NCBI GenBank assembly: GCA_905234835.1
Contig: CAJOIZ010000023.1
Coordinates: 1-37,442, forward strand
Source of the DNA: Paludibacteraceae bacterium
Lineage (GTDB): Bacteria > Bacteroidota > Bacteroidia > Bacteroidales > Paludibacteraceae
Length of the DNA: 37,442 bases
Direction: 5' to 3'
Shown in pieces: positions 22,459-32,658 of the stretch. Within the stretch, counting starts at the first letter, position 1, and each line of letters begins with the position of its first letter. The translations under genes and the position numbers were made by a program. The notes under the pieces are model-generated. The model had not been told where the DNA came from and searched no databases. It saw only the letters and a program-made list of their open reading frames with translations.

Positions 22459-23504
22459 TTGAACTGATTGATATCAAGCCCGAGAGAGGCTTGGTAGGTG
22501 AAGTTGGACTTGGCGAACTGCGAGAAAGCAAAGCCTATCCGAACCATTTTGATTCGTACTCCGGCACCGATGGCGAGACCTGCGAGACTGCGTTGGTCTT
22601 TAAGCTGGAACTCGGCTCGGCGGCGATGGTTGTAACTGACCGTGAGGTAGAAACGCTCGCTCTTGGGTACAACATCAATGAAGAAGATGGTGTGGCGGAA
22701 GAGCATGTCGTACCATTGTACCGTTGTTTTGGTATCGGTGGGCTGGTTGGTCGTCTCGTAGGTAAGGTTCCAACGCTGCAGGTCGTGAGCCGTCATACCT
22801 ATACGTATAGGAGCATGGCGGAAGCGGTAACTGAACCCGAGTTCAAGGTTCAGTGGCAGTTGCTCGCGGTGTTGTCCTCCCTCCTCGGAATAGAAACCCT
22901 TGATTTGCCATCCGATGTTACGTAGCGTCAGACCTAACTGGAACAGCGAGTCGGGAGTGTGATAGTGTGCGCCGATGTCGGCTGCAAGAGCGAAAGAGTT
23001 ATAGCTCTCGTAGAAGGACATAATGGGCTTGAGTCCTGCTCCGAGGGTGAAGTACGGCCCTAATTGCCGGGAGTAGATGAGGTCGATGAGTACATCACGG
23101 GCGGAGAAAGTGCCGCCGGTCAGATTACCCATGTCGTCGGCATAACGTATCGTACCGTAGTCCATATAGTGTATGCCTCCGGCTATGCGGTTCACCTCAT
23201 CGAACGAATGGCCGTACATGACGCAGCCGCTCATGGTCTGTTGGTAGAAGTATGCGTAGTTAAGGCTGAGTTGTTGGTGGCATTGACTGTTGAGCAAAGC
23301 GGGGTTAGCCATTGCCATAGTCAGCTCGCCGTCCTGCTGCGAGACATTATCACCACCGAGAGCGTTCAGACGGGAGGAAACAGGGAGTGAAAGGAAATGA
23401 AAGACGCTGCTCCCGCCGCCGTTGATTTGCGCCTGAAGCGGGATGTTGCAGATCAAAGAAAGAAGGACAATAATTAAGGGATATGCGGTGCGTCTTGTTT
23501 TCAC
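22455..23504 (-). CDS. porQ: Type IX secretion system protein PorQ
   Basis: This predicted outer-membrane beta-barrel protein of 349 residues is a PorQ-family component of the type IX secretion system. The signal peptide ends LQA before QINGGGSSVFHFLSLPVSSRLNALGG, the family's diagnostic N-terminal segment. Many alternating-hydrophobicity strands follow, with a terminal F/Y/L-rich strand (SLGLDINQFK). The predicted mature N-terminus is Gln, which fits the Bacteroidota tendency for pyroglutamate at secreted N-termini and the glutaminyl-cyclase-like gene at 13999-14976. It is followed by cmk and ispH in overlapping order. I believe this neighbourhood recurs in other Bacteroidales, but did not check. 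Confidence 0.9.
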   Translation of the reverse strand: MKTRRTAYPLIIVLLSLICNIPLQAQINGGGSSVFHFLSLPVSSRLNALGGDNVSQQDGELTMAMANPALLNSQCHQQLSLNYAYFYQQTMSGCVMYGHSFDEVNRIAGGIHYMDYGTIRYADDMGNLTGGTFSARDVLIDLIYSRQLGPYFTLGAGLKPIMSFYESYNSFALAADIGAHYHTPDSLFQLGLTLRNIGWQIKGFYSEEGGQHREQLPLNLELGFSYRFRHAPIRIGMTAHDLQRWNLTYETTNQPTDTKTTVQWYDMLFRHTIFFIDVVPKSERFYLTVSYNHRRRAEFQLKDQRSLAGLAIGAGVRIKMVRIGFAFSQFAKSNFTYQASLGLDINQFK

Positions 23505-23529
23505 GCCACAAGAATTGTCTTTGTTCGAT

Positions 23530-23618
23530 TGGTACCGCGAGTGGGACTTGAACCCACACAGCCATCACTGGCCAAAGGATTTTAAGTCCTTCGTGTCTAC
23601 CGATTCCACCATCGCGGC
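23530..23618 (-). tRNA. tRNA-Leu (UAA)
   Basis: The minus strand begins GCCGCGATGGTGGAATCGG and folds as a type II (long variable arm) tRNA. Acceptor GCCGCGA pairs with TCGCGGT, the D-loop is GGTAGACAC-like, and the anticodon loop CTTAAAA has anticodon TAA. The T-arm is GTGGG-TTCAAGT-CCCAC, and CCA is encoded at the 3-prime end (23532-23530). It ends 25 bases before the porQ start on the same strand. Confidence 0.97.
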
Positions 23619-23639
23619 AATGGTTTGCAAATACGGCGG

Positions 23640-23647
23640 CAAAAGTA
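23640..23647 (-). promoter_or_regulatory. Promoter of tRNA-Leu (and possibly porQ)
   Basis: Minus-strand TACTTTTG, a perfect TAnnTTTG, 22 bases before the tRNA 5-prime end, with a TTG about 20 bases further upstream. No other promoter is seen between the tRNA and porQ, so porQ-cmk-ispH may be read from it. Confidence 0.65.
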
Positions 23648-23684
23648 GCGCGAAATTGATACGTGTGCAATAGTTGGGTGATTT

Positions 23685-23716
23685 TTTGTCCGTTTTTGTG
23701 AAAAAGCATACCTTTG
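23685..23716 (+). promoter_or_regulatory. Promoter of mfd
   Basis: -7 TACCTTTG (23709-23716) with TTTG (23685-23688) 20 bases upstream. It places the transcript start after 23720, so the ATG at 23747 must be the start codon. Confidence 0.75.
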
Positions 23717-23746
23717 CGCGCTTTTTGCAACTGTACCTATTTGTCT

Positions 23747-26700
23747 ATGACTATTCAGGAATTTTATACTCAGGCAGCCTCTGCTATACCATCTTTCTCC
23801 TTGTTGTCATCGCCCTCTCATTACTTGTTGAGCGGTTTGTGTGCTTCTGCGCGTGCCGTGGTATTGCAGTCGATGATGCAGAAGATGAAGCAGGATAGGG
23901 TTGAACGGAAGATGCTGGTTGTGATGAAGGACGAGGATGAGGCGCAGTATCTGTTTGCCGACTTGCACACGCTTATGCAGGGGGTGTATGTCTGTTATTT
24001 CCCCTGTGCACGTCATCGCCAACGGGTGGACGAGGCGATGGTGGTGGAACGCACCAAATCACTTAGTGCCGTAGTTAGCGACCAACCCTGTATCATTGTT
24101 ACCTATCCGATGGCGTTAGAGGAGAGCGTGCCGCCGGTGCAGTCGCTGCAGAACGAGCAGATAAGTCTGCAAACGGACGAAGAGATTGCCGTGACCGACC
24201 TCACGGAACTGCTCGGGCAGATGGGAATGGAACGGGTGGACTTTGTATATGAGCCGGGGCAGTATGCTGTGCGAGGAGGTATAGTGGATATATATAGCTA
24301 CAGCAACGAAGAACCGTACCGCTTGGACTTTTTCGGCAACACGGTTGATTCCATCCGCACCTTTGACATAGAGACGCAGTTGAGCAGGGACAAAGTGAAA
24401 GCCATTACCGTAATCGGCAGACATTCGGAAGAAGCGGAGGACGTGGGGATTGAAACATATCTGCAAGGAAGAAAAGACCTCTTGTGGGTGTCGGATGATT
24501 GGACAAATATGGCTGACAGTATGCTGTTTGCGCTCATCAGACAAAGCGATACATTGGAAATGCGGCAGCAGAGCACTTTCCCGGATGTCAGGCAGACGCT
24601 GCTGTTCCATACCGAACCGCAGCCCTTGTTCCATAAGAATTTCTCCCTGCTCATTGATGATTTGCGGAATAAACTGGAGAACGGTTACAAAGTATATATA
24701 CTGGCGGACCAGAAGAAACAGACCGACCGTCTGCAATCGGTTTTGGACAGCGAGTATGAACTGAACGGCGGAGCACATCTTACCTTCACACCGGTGGACC
24801 GTACGCTTCACGCCGGTTGGGTGGATAAGGAACATAGGGTAGCCTGCTATACGGACCACGAGATTTTTGAGCGCTACCACCGTGTGTCTATGCGTCACGA
24901 TAACGCTCGTCGAGGCAAGGCGGTAATGACCTTGCGCGAACTCAATGAACTGCGCCCGGGCGACTATGTGGTTCATAGCGACCACGGCATAGGACAGTTT
25001 GGAGGCTTGGTAACTACCACCGTCAATGGCAAACGACAGGAGATGCTCAAGATTGTATATCGCGACGGAGACACCTTGTTTGTCAGTATCCATAATCTGC
25101 ACCGACTGAGCAAGTACAAAGGCAGGGAAGGCTCTGCTCCGACCATCAGCAAACTCGGTTCGGGTGCATGGGAACGATTACGCGAGCGGACGAAGGACAA
25201 GGTGAAGGACATCGCCCGCGACCTGATTCGCTTGTATGCCAAGCGCAAACAGGAGAAAGGATTCGCTTTCCTGCCAGACGGCTATATGCAGCATGAGCTG
25301 GAAGCGTCGTTCCTGTACGAGGACACCCCCGACCAAGCAAAGGCGACACAGGACGTAAAGCGCGATATGGAGAGTCCGATGCCGATGGACCGACTCATCT
25401 GCGGCGATGTGGGCTTTGGCAAGACGGAGGTGGCGATGCGCGCCGCCTTCAAGGCAGCTACCGACGGCAAACAGACCGCCGTACTGGTACCGACCACTGT
25501 TCTCGCTCTACAGCACTACAACTCGTTCAAGGACAGAATGAAGGACTTTCCGGTCCGTATCGAATATCTTTCACGCGGCAAGAACCCCAAAGAAACAAAA
25601 GAGATACTCGCCGACTTGAAAGCGGGCAAGATAGATATACTGATAGGTACGCACAAGATAGTGGGCAAGCAGGTCGAATGGCATGACCTCGGACTGCTCA
25701 TTATTGACGAGGAGCAGAAACTGGGTGTCGCGGTCAAGGACAGGCTCAAGACACTCCGCGCCTCGGTGGACGTACTGACGCTGACTGCTACCCCCATTCC
25801 GCGCACACTCCAGTTCTCCCTCTTGGGTGCACGCGACATGAGTATAATGACCACCCCGCCACCCAACCGCTACCCGATTCAGACGGAGGTGATTACCATT
25901 GCCGATGAAGATATTATCCGTGAGGCAATCAACAACGAGTTGAACCGCAACGGGCAGATATTTGTCATCAACAACCGCATTGAGATGCACGAACGCGTAG
26001 TGAACCAGTTGCACCGCCTGTGCCCCACAGCGCGCATCGTAACAGCGCACGGACAGATGCCGCCGGCAGATATGGAGGAAAGATTAGAGGCGTTCATCAA
26101 TTATGACTACGATATACTGGTCTCGACTACCATCATTGAGTCGGGAGTGGATATACCCAATGTCAATACGATGCTTATCTACTCTGCCCAGCACTTCGGC
26201 TTGAGCGATTTGCACCAGTTACGTGGTCGTGTGGGACGCAGCAACCGAAAGGCATATTGCTACTTGATAGCACCCGAACGGGAATTGCTCACTTCAGATG
26301 CACGCCGCCGTCTGGATGCCATTGTTACCTTCGCTGATCTCGGTGCCGGCTTCAATCTTGCTATGCAGGACCTTGACATTCGTGGTGCAGGTAACCTGCT
26401 CGGTGCCGAGCAGTCTGGATTCATTGCCGACTTGGGGTACGAGACCTATCAGCGCATTCTGAATGAGGCGGTTGCCGAACTGAAAGAAGAGATGCTGCCG
26501 GAGGAGAAAGAAGAAGAGGAAAACCCTGCGGACAAAGAGGAACCTGTTGTACGCTTGTGGTGTCAGGACTGTCTGCTGGAAAGCGACTTGCCGTTGGCTT
26601 TCCCCAATACGTACATAGAGAATATAGCGGAGCGGCTGGCTCTATATCGCGAATTGGACGGACTGAAGAATGAAGACGAACTGCAGGCATACTGCCGCCG

Positions 26701-27040
26701 CTTGCGCGACCGCTTCGGAGCGATACCTGACGAGGCGGCAGAGTTGATGCAGGTGGTGCGTCTGCGTTGGCTGTGCTGTAGGCTTGGAATAGAGAAAGTG
26801 TTCCTCAAGCAGGAAAGGATGGTCATCTATTTTACGACACACACACCGTCTTATTTCCATAGTGAGACGTTCGGGAAGGTGATACATTATATCCAGTCAA
26901 GACAGAACAGATGCCACCTCGTGCAGGACAAGGACAAGAAGGGACGCCTGACAGGAAGAGTCTATGCCACCATTGGGCAAGTCCGTACTGTATCGGGGGC
27001 AATCACACTGTTGAAGAAAATAGAAGAAAATTCGTTATAA
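23747..27040 (+). CDS. mfd: Transcription-repair coupling factor Mfd
   Basis: This large ATP-dependent translocase of 1097 residues removes RNA polymerase stalled at DNA lesions and recruits UvrA. Start chosen at MTIQEFY, just after the promoter. Domains in order: a UvrB-like N-terminal module (about 1-330, with YEPGQYAVRGGIVDIYSYSNEEPYRLDFFG), and the CarD-like RNA-polymerase interaction domain at about 400-470 (LRPGDYVVHSDHGIGQFGG). A RecG-like helicase core has Walker A GDVGFGKTEVA (about 552) and DEEQ (about 654, where DEEH/DEEQ is usual). Its motif VI region is QLRGRVGRSNRKAYCYL. The TRCF C-terminal domain is at about 930-1097. It is a single gene with a short gap and new promoter before gyrB. 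Confidence 0.97.
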   Translation: MTIQEFYTQAASAIPSFSLLSSPSHYLLSGLCASARAVVLQSMMQKMKQDRVERKMLVVMKDEDEAQYLFADLHTLMQGVYVCYFPCARHRQRVDEAMVVERTKSLSAVVSDQPCIIVTYPMALEESVPPVQSLQNEQISLQTDEEIAVTDLTELLGQMGMERVDFVYEPGQYAVRGGIVDIYSYSNEEPYRLDFFGNTVDSIRTFDIETQLSRDKVKAITVIGRHSEEAEDVGIETYLQGRKDLLWVSDDWTNMADSMLFALIRQSDTLEMRQQSTFPDVRQTLLFHTEPQPLFHKNFSLLIDDLRNKLENGYKVYILADQKKQTDRLQSVLDSEYELNGGAHLTFTPVDRTLHAGWVDKEHRVACYTDHEIFERYHRVSMRHDNARRGKAVMTLRELNELRPGDYVVHSDHGIGQFGGLVTTTVNGKRQEMLKIVYRDGDTLFVSIHNLHRLSKYKGREGSAPTISKLGSGAWERLRERTKDKVKDIARDLIRLYAKRKQEKGFAFLPDGYMQHELEASFLYEDTPDQAKATQDVKRDMESPMPMDRLICGDVGFGKTEVAMRAAFKAATDGKQTAVLVPTTVLALQHYNSFKDRMKDFPVRIEYLSRGKNPKETKEILADLKAGKIDILIGTHKIVGKQVEWHDLGLLIIDEEQKLGVAVKDRLKTLRASVDVLTLTATPIPRTLQFSLLGARDMSIMTTPPPNRYPIQTEVITIADEDIIREAINNELNRNGQIFVINNRIEMHERVVNQLHRLCPTARIVTAHGQMPPADMEERLEAFINYDYDILVSTTIIESGVDIPNVNTMLIYSAQHFGLSDLHQLRGRVGRSNRKAYCYLIAPERELLTSDARRRLDAIVTFADLGAGFNLAMQDLDIRGAGNLLGAEQSGFIADLGYETYQRILNEAVAELKEEMLPEEKEEEENPADKEEPVVRLWCQDCLLESDLPLAFPNTYIENIAERLALYRELDGLKNEDELQAYCRRLRDRFGAIPDEAAELMQVVRLRWLCCRLGIEKVFLKQERMVIYFTTHTPSYFHSETFGKVIHYIQSRQNRCHLVQDKDKKGRLTGRVYATIGQVRTVSGAITLLKKIEENSL

Positions 27041-27043
27041 TGA

Positions 27044-27075
27044 TTTGCATAATTACACAGAATAGTGTATCTTTG
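27044..27075 (+). promoter_or_regulatory. Promoter of gyrB
   Basis: -7 TATCTTTG (27068-27075) with TTTG (27044-27047) 20 bases upstream, 58 bases before the ATG. Confidence 0.8.
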
Positions 27076-27121
27076 CGCGATTTTTTTATGGAAACGCAGT
27101 AAACACAAGGGAACTGCATAG

Positions 27122-29118
<1,997 letters not shown>

Positions 29119-29119
<1 letters not shown>

Positions 29120-29688
29120 TGAATATAGCCGTCTATTGTTCAGCCAACAACTGCATTCCCGACGAGTACCTCCGTCTGGGGGACGAGGTGGGAGAGTGGC
29201 TTGCCCGGAACGGACATAGTCTGGTCTATGGCGGTGCTATAGGAGGCTTGATGTCGCGTGTCAGCGATGCTTTCCGGCGCACGAGGGACAATAACCGTGT
29301 GAACGAAGAACTGCGGGGGCAGATTATAGGTGTCGTGCCCAACCGGATTATCCTCTCAGGACGCAAGGCGGAGAATTGTGACTCCCTGTTTGTCGTGGGG
29401 ACGATGGCGGAGCGCAAACAGCGGATGCGCGACCTCGCGGACTGCTTTATATGCCTGCCGGGCAGTTATGGCACGCTGGACGAAATGATGGATGTGGCAA
29501 GTAGTGCCATCGTGGGCGAACACCAGAAACCGACCTGCGTGTTGAACTACAAAGGTTTCTATGACCCGCTACGGCAGCAGATTGAACGGATGCGCAACTT
29601 GCAGTTTATTCCCGAACAGGAGAACTACAAACCCGTCTTTGTCAATACAATCGGGGAGTTGTTCGAGCAGATAACAAATCTAAAATAA
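29119..29688 (+). CDS. LOG family (TIGR00730-type) nucleotide 5'-monophosphate phosphoribohydrolase
   Basis: This 189-residue Rossmann-like protein is related to the LONELY GUY cytokinin-activating enzymes, which split a nucleoside 5'-monophosphate into free base and ribose 5-phosphate. It shows YGGAIGGLMSRVSDA near 33-47 and PGSYGTLDEMMD near 113-124. The latter is the PGGxGTxxE catalytic motif, with Ser in place of the second Gly but the Glu kept. In bacteria these enzymes are thought to act on AMP-like nucleotides. Its ATG overlaps the gyrB stop (TGATGA), and the next gene starts after 10 bases. Confidence 0.9.
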
Positions 29689-29698
29689 CATATATTTT

Positions 29699-30877
29699 AT
29701 GAACCTATTCGCAGCCAGACTTACCGGCAAAATGCTCTCGACCGAAACGTTCGAGAAAACCGTTTACGACATGCAGGAGCGTGTGAAACGCTATCGTCAG
29801 ATTGAGAAATCTCCCGAACTGGCAGAGTACAAAGAATTGAAGCAGCGCGTGGAGAGCAGTGAGTTCAAGGCGCGCAAGAACGAACTTGTGTCGCGCAAAT
29901 ACAGGGACACGGACGAAGGCCGCCTGATGGCATCCTATGAGCGCCTGAAAAAGAGCCGCAATATCAGTGAAGCCGGACAGGAGCAACTCTTGAAAATAGA
30001 GGCGGAAATCAACACGGAGGACTTCCGCAAACGTAATGCCTTGTGGGCGGATACCAAGCGTTGGGAGCACTCGGAGGAGTATAAAATAGAGCAACGCTTC
30101 AAGGAACTGGGCAAACTCGATGACATCAAGTTCTATTTCAAGCAGCGTGAGGAGAAAATCGACTGGGCGGAACTGTTCCGTCCCGCATTTGATGACGACA
30201 TGTCGTCTTCCAAGAACTGGAAACCCGGTTTCGGTTATGCCAATCCGGCGATGAAGGACGGTCACTCGCGCACGAGTGAACTTCAGGCATACAATGCGGG
30301 TATGAACACGTTCTTCGCCGAAGGACGTATGGACATCGAGACACGCACAGGAAGTGTGAAAGCCGTGGCTTGGGACGAGAAGAAAGGCTTTACGGAGGCA
30401 GTCTTCGATTACACCTCGGACGTGATGAACACCAAAGAGGCGTTCGCGCAGGAGTCGGGTCTGTTTATGGCGAAAGTGCGCACGCAGGGTATCGGTCACC
30501 ATTTCTTCGGCCTGACCACAGGCAAGCAGGGTAGCCCGATGATTGCTCTCTACCACTACAACGGTAACCGTCATCAGGTAGGTTATGTGAACGGACGCGA
30601 GACACGGATGGTGGACCTGACGGGTGTGCTCCGTTCGCTGTACCATGTCTATTCGTTCCGCTGGACAAAGAACGAACTGATTTGGTATGTCAATAACCTC
30701 GAACTGCTTCGTATGCCGAACTGTCTGCCCAAGGAGGCTATGTTCTTTATTGCGCAGAGTTGGCTGCCGAAGTCGGAGAAAGGTGGCGAAGGCAAACTGA
30801 AAGTGCAGTGGGCGCGTGTCTATCGTTCAGTGGACGACTCGCCGCTGGCGCAGCGCAATGCCGCGCTCCGTTCGTAA
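29699..30877 (+). CDS. Coiled-coil protein with GH16-like lectin/glucanase fold domain
   Basis: This 392-residue protein has no signal peptide. Residues about 10-150 are a highly charged helical region with repeated S(E/P)E(F/L/Y)K(A/E)-type segments. Residues about 155-380 resemble the concanavalin-like fold of family 16 glycoside hydrolases. They include KNWKPGFGYANPAMKDGHSR, an ETRTGSVKAVAWD strand, the convex-face strands SGLFMAKVRTQGIGHHFFGL and IALYHYNGN, and a final FFIAQSWLP. The usual catalytic ExDxxE motif is not present (that position reads KQGSPMIALYHYN), so it may bind rather than cut glycan. It sits between the LOG gene and kdsA, suggesting a link with envelope polysaccharide. 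Function is unproven. Confidence 0.6.
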   Translation: MNLFAARLTGKMLSTETFEKTVYDMQERVKRYRQIEKSPELAEYKELKQRVESSEFKARKNELVSRKYRDTDEGRLMASYERLKKSRNISEAGQEQLLKIEAEINTEDFRKRNALWADTKRWEHSEEYKIEQRFKELGKLDDIKFYFKQREEKIDWAELFRPAFDDDMSSSKNWKPGFGYANPAMKDGHSRTSELQAYNAGMNTFFAEGRMDIETRTGSVKAVAWDEKKGFTEAVFDYTSDVMNTKEAFAQESGLFMAKVRTQGIGHHFFGLTTGKQGSPMIALYHYNGNRHQVGYVNGRETRMVDLTGVLRSLYHVYSFRWTKNELIWYVNNLELLRMPNCLPKEAMFFIAQSWLPKSEKGGEGKLKVQWARVYRSVDDSPLAQRNAALRS

Positions 30878-30893
30878 ACCAGCACTCCGCAAT

Positions 30894-31673
30894 ATGTTTC
30901 TGATTGCAGGGCCGTGCGCCATTGAGAGCCGTGATATGGTTTTCCGGACCGCTGAGACGCTCAAGAGCGTGTGCGGCGAACTGGAAATACCTCTCTATTT
31001 CAAGTCTTCGTTTGACAAGGCGAACCGCACGTCCCTTTCCCCTCGTGGTATAGGGATGGACGAGGGGCTGCGCATCCTGCAGGACGTGAAGGAGCGGTTC
31101 GACCTGCCTATACTGACCGATGTGCACGAGTCCTGGCAGTGTCTGCCCGTCAGCGAAGTGGCGGACGTGCTTCAGATTCCTGCTTTCCTGTCCCGTCAGA
31201 CCGACCTGTTGCAGGCTGCGGCTCGCACAGGGCGGATTGTCAATGTCAAGAAAGGTCAGTTTATGGCGCCATGGGATATGCGCGGGGCGATTGATAAGAT
31301 ACGTAGCGTGTCGCCCGAGACGGATATATGGCTGACAGAACGCGGCTCGTCGTTCGGCTACGGACGGCTGGTGGTGGATATGACATCGCTCGTGGAGATG
31401 CGCAAGTTCGGCTGTCCCGTCGTGTTCGACGCCACCCATTCTGTGCAGCAACCCTCATCGCAGGCAGGCGTAACAGGCGGCAATCGGGCGATGGTGCCTC
31501 ATCTTATGCGTGCGGCAATTGCCGTAGGAATAGACGCCCTCTTCCTTGAAGTACATCCCGATCCCGACCATGCCATATCCGATGCCGCCAACCAAGTCCG
31601 CTTGGCGGATATAAAGCAGATACTCACGCAGGCGGTTCGTCTGCAACAGACGGTGGACTCCTTATACTTATGA
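30894..31673 (+). CDS. kdsA: 3-deoxy-8-phosphooctulonate synthase
   Basis: This enzyme condenses phosphoenolpyruvate with arabinose 5-phosphate to Kdo 8-phosphate, the committed step to the Kdo of lipopolysaccharide. I start at MFLIAGPCAIES (ATG at 30894, 260 residues), the family N-terminus; an in-frame ATG at 30816 lies inside the upstream gene. Motifs: YFKSSFDKANRTS, ILTDVHE, the metal/PEP region DVLQIPAFLSRQTDLL, NVKKGQFMAPWDM and FDATHSVQQPS. It overlaps kdsD by four bases, so substrate-making and substrate-using enzymes are coupled. Confidence 0.96.
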   Translation: MFLIAGPCAIESRDMVFRTAETLKSVCGELEIPLYFKSSFDKANRTSLSPRGIGMDEGLRILQDVKERFDLPILTDVHESWQCLPVSEVADVLQIPAFLSRQTDLLQAAARTGRIVNVKKGQFMAPWDMRGAIDKIRSVSPETDIWLTERGSSFGYGRLVVDMTSLVEMRKFGCPVVFDATHSVQQPSSQAGVTGGNRAMVPHLMRAAIAVGIDALFLEVHPDPDHAISDAANQVRLADIKQILTQAVRLQQTVDSLYL

Positions 31674-32623
31674 CATCAGATACACAACGGGCGAAAGAGG
31701 TCTTTCGCGAAGAGATAGCCGAGTTGCAGAAACTCTCGGACAGCATTGACGACAGTTTCGCCCGTGCGGTGGATATGATGTATTCATGTCAGGGGCAAGT
31801 GGTTGTGATGGGTATTGGCAAGACTGGCATCATCGGTCATAAGATAGCCTCCTCATTGGCCTCAACCGGCACGGAAGCCATCTTTGTCAATGCCGCCGAG
31901 GCGGTGCATGGCGACTTGGGAATGATCAATGGCAACGATGTGGCTCTGTTGGTTAGCAACAGTGGCACTACCTCCGAGATTATCAACGTGGTCGCACCTC
32001 TCCGCAGGATTGGCTGCCGTCTGATTGCTATGACGGGCGACCCGCATTCCAAGTTGGCGCAACTGTGCGACCTGACGCTCTCCGTCCATGTGGACAAGGA
32101 GGCGTGTCCGTTGGGACTGGCGCCTACCACCTCAACTACTGCTGCTCTGCTTATGGGCGATGCGCTGATTGTCTGCCTGATGGAACGACGCCGCTTCAAG
32201 GCGGAGAACTTCGCCGTCTATCACCCAGGTGGCGCATTGGGACGCAAACTGCTCGGACGGGTCAGCAATCACATGACCACAGCCGTTCCCCGTGTGCAGA
32301 CCGACACACCGTTCCGCCAACTCGTCGCCGAGATGAGCGACAAGCACCTCGGGATGACGATGGTTTATGAGGGTGACCGCTGCACGGGCATCATCACGGA
32401 CGGCGACCTCAGGCGTGCCATACAGAAGTACGATGACCTCCGCATCACGGCACGGGACATCATGACACCCTCTTACAAGCACATAGACAAGAACGCGTTG
32501 CTCAGTGACGCGCTTGCCGTGATGGACCAATACAACATCACTACGTTGGCGGTCACCGAGACGCCCGAATCGGATGCCATCATCGGCATTATCTCTATCC
32601 ATCACATTATTGACTTTGCATAA
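31670..32623 (+). CDS. kdsD: Arabinose-5-phosphate isomerase (KpsF/GutQ family)
   Basis: This 317-residue enzyme interconverts ribulose 5-phosphate and arabinose 5-phosphate for Kdo synthesis. The SIS domain covers about 35-165 (GIGKTGIIGHKIASSLASTGT, HGDLGMI, NSGTTSEI) and two CBS domains follow at about 205-317. The catalytic surface residues of the family are in the K-T-G-x-x-G and AEAVHGDLG motifs. It starts inside the kdsA stop (ATGA overlap). Confidence 0.95.
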   Translation: MTSDTQRAKEVFREEIAELQKLSDSIDDSFARAVDMMYSCQGQVVVMGIGKTGIIGHKIASSLASTGTEAIFVNAAEAVHGDLGMINGNDVALLVSNSGTTSEIINVVAPLRRIGCRLIAMTGDPHSKLAQLCDLTLSVHVDKEACPLGLAPTTSTTAALLMGDALIVCLMERRRFKAENFAVYHPGGALGRKLLGRVSNHMTTAVPRVQTDTPFRQLVAEMSDKHLGMTMVYEGDRCTGIITDGDLRRAIQKYDDLRITARDIMTPSYKHIDKNALLSDALAVMDQYNITTLAVTETPESDAIIGIISIHHIIDFA

Positions 32624-32658
32624 ACCTGCCGGCAGACAGCCAATCTGCGACGAACGAT

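Noticed and set aside
24116..25102. Long minus-strand frame of 328 codons inside mfd
   Set aside because: It is antisense to well-conserved Mfd sequence and has no recognisable domain. Similar long shadows occur opposite nadB (32680-34206) and the GH16-like gene (29705-30646).
30816..30893. N-terminal extension of KdsA from the ATG at 30816
   Set aside because: The extra 26 residues lie inside the preceding gene and are not KdsA-like; the family start MFLIAGPCAIES is at 30894.
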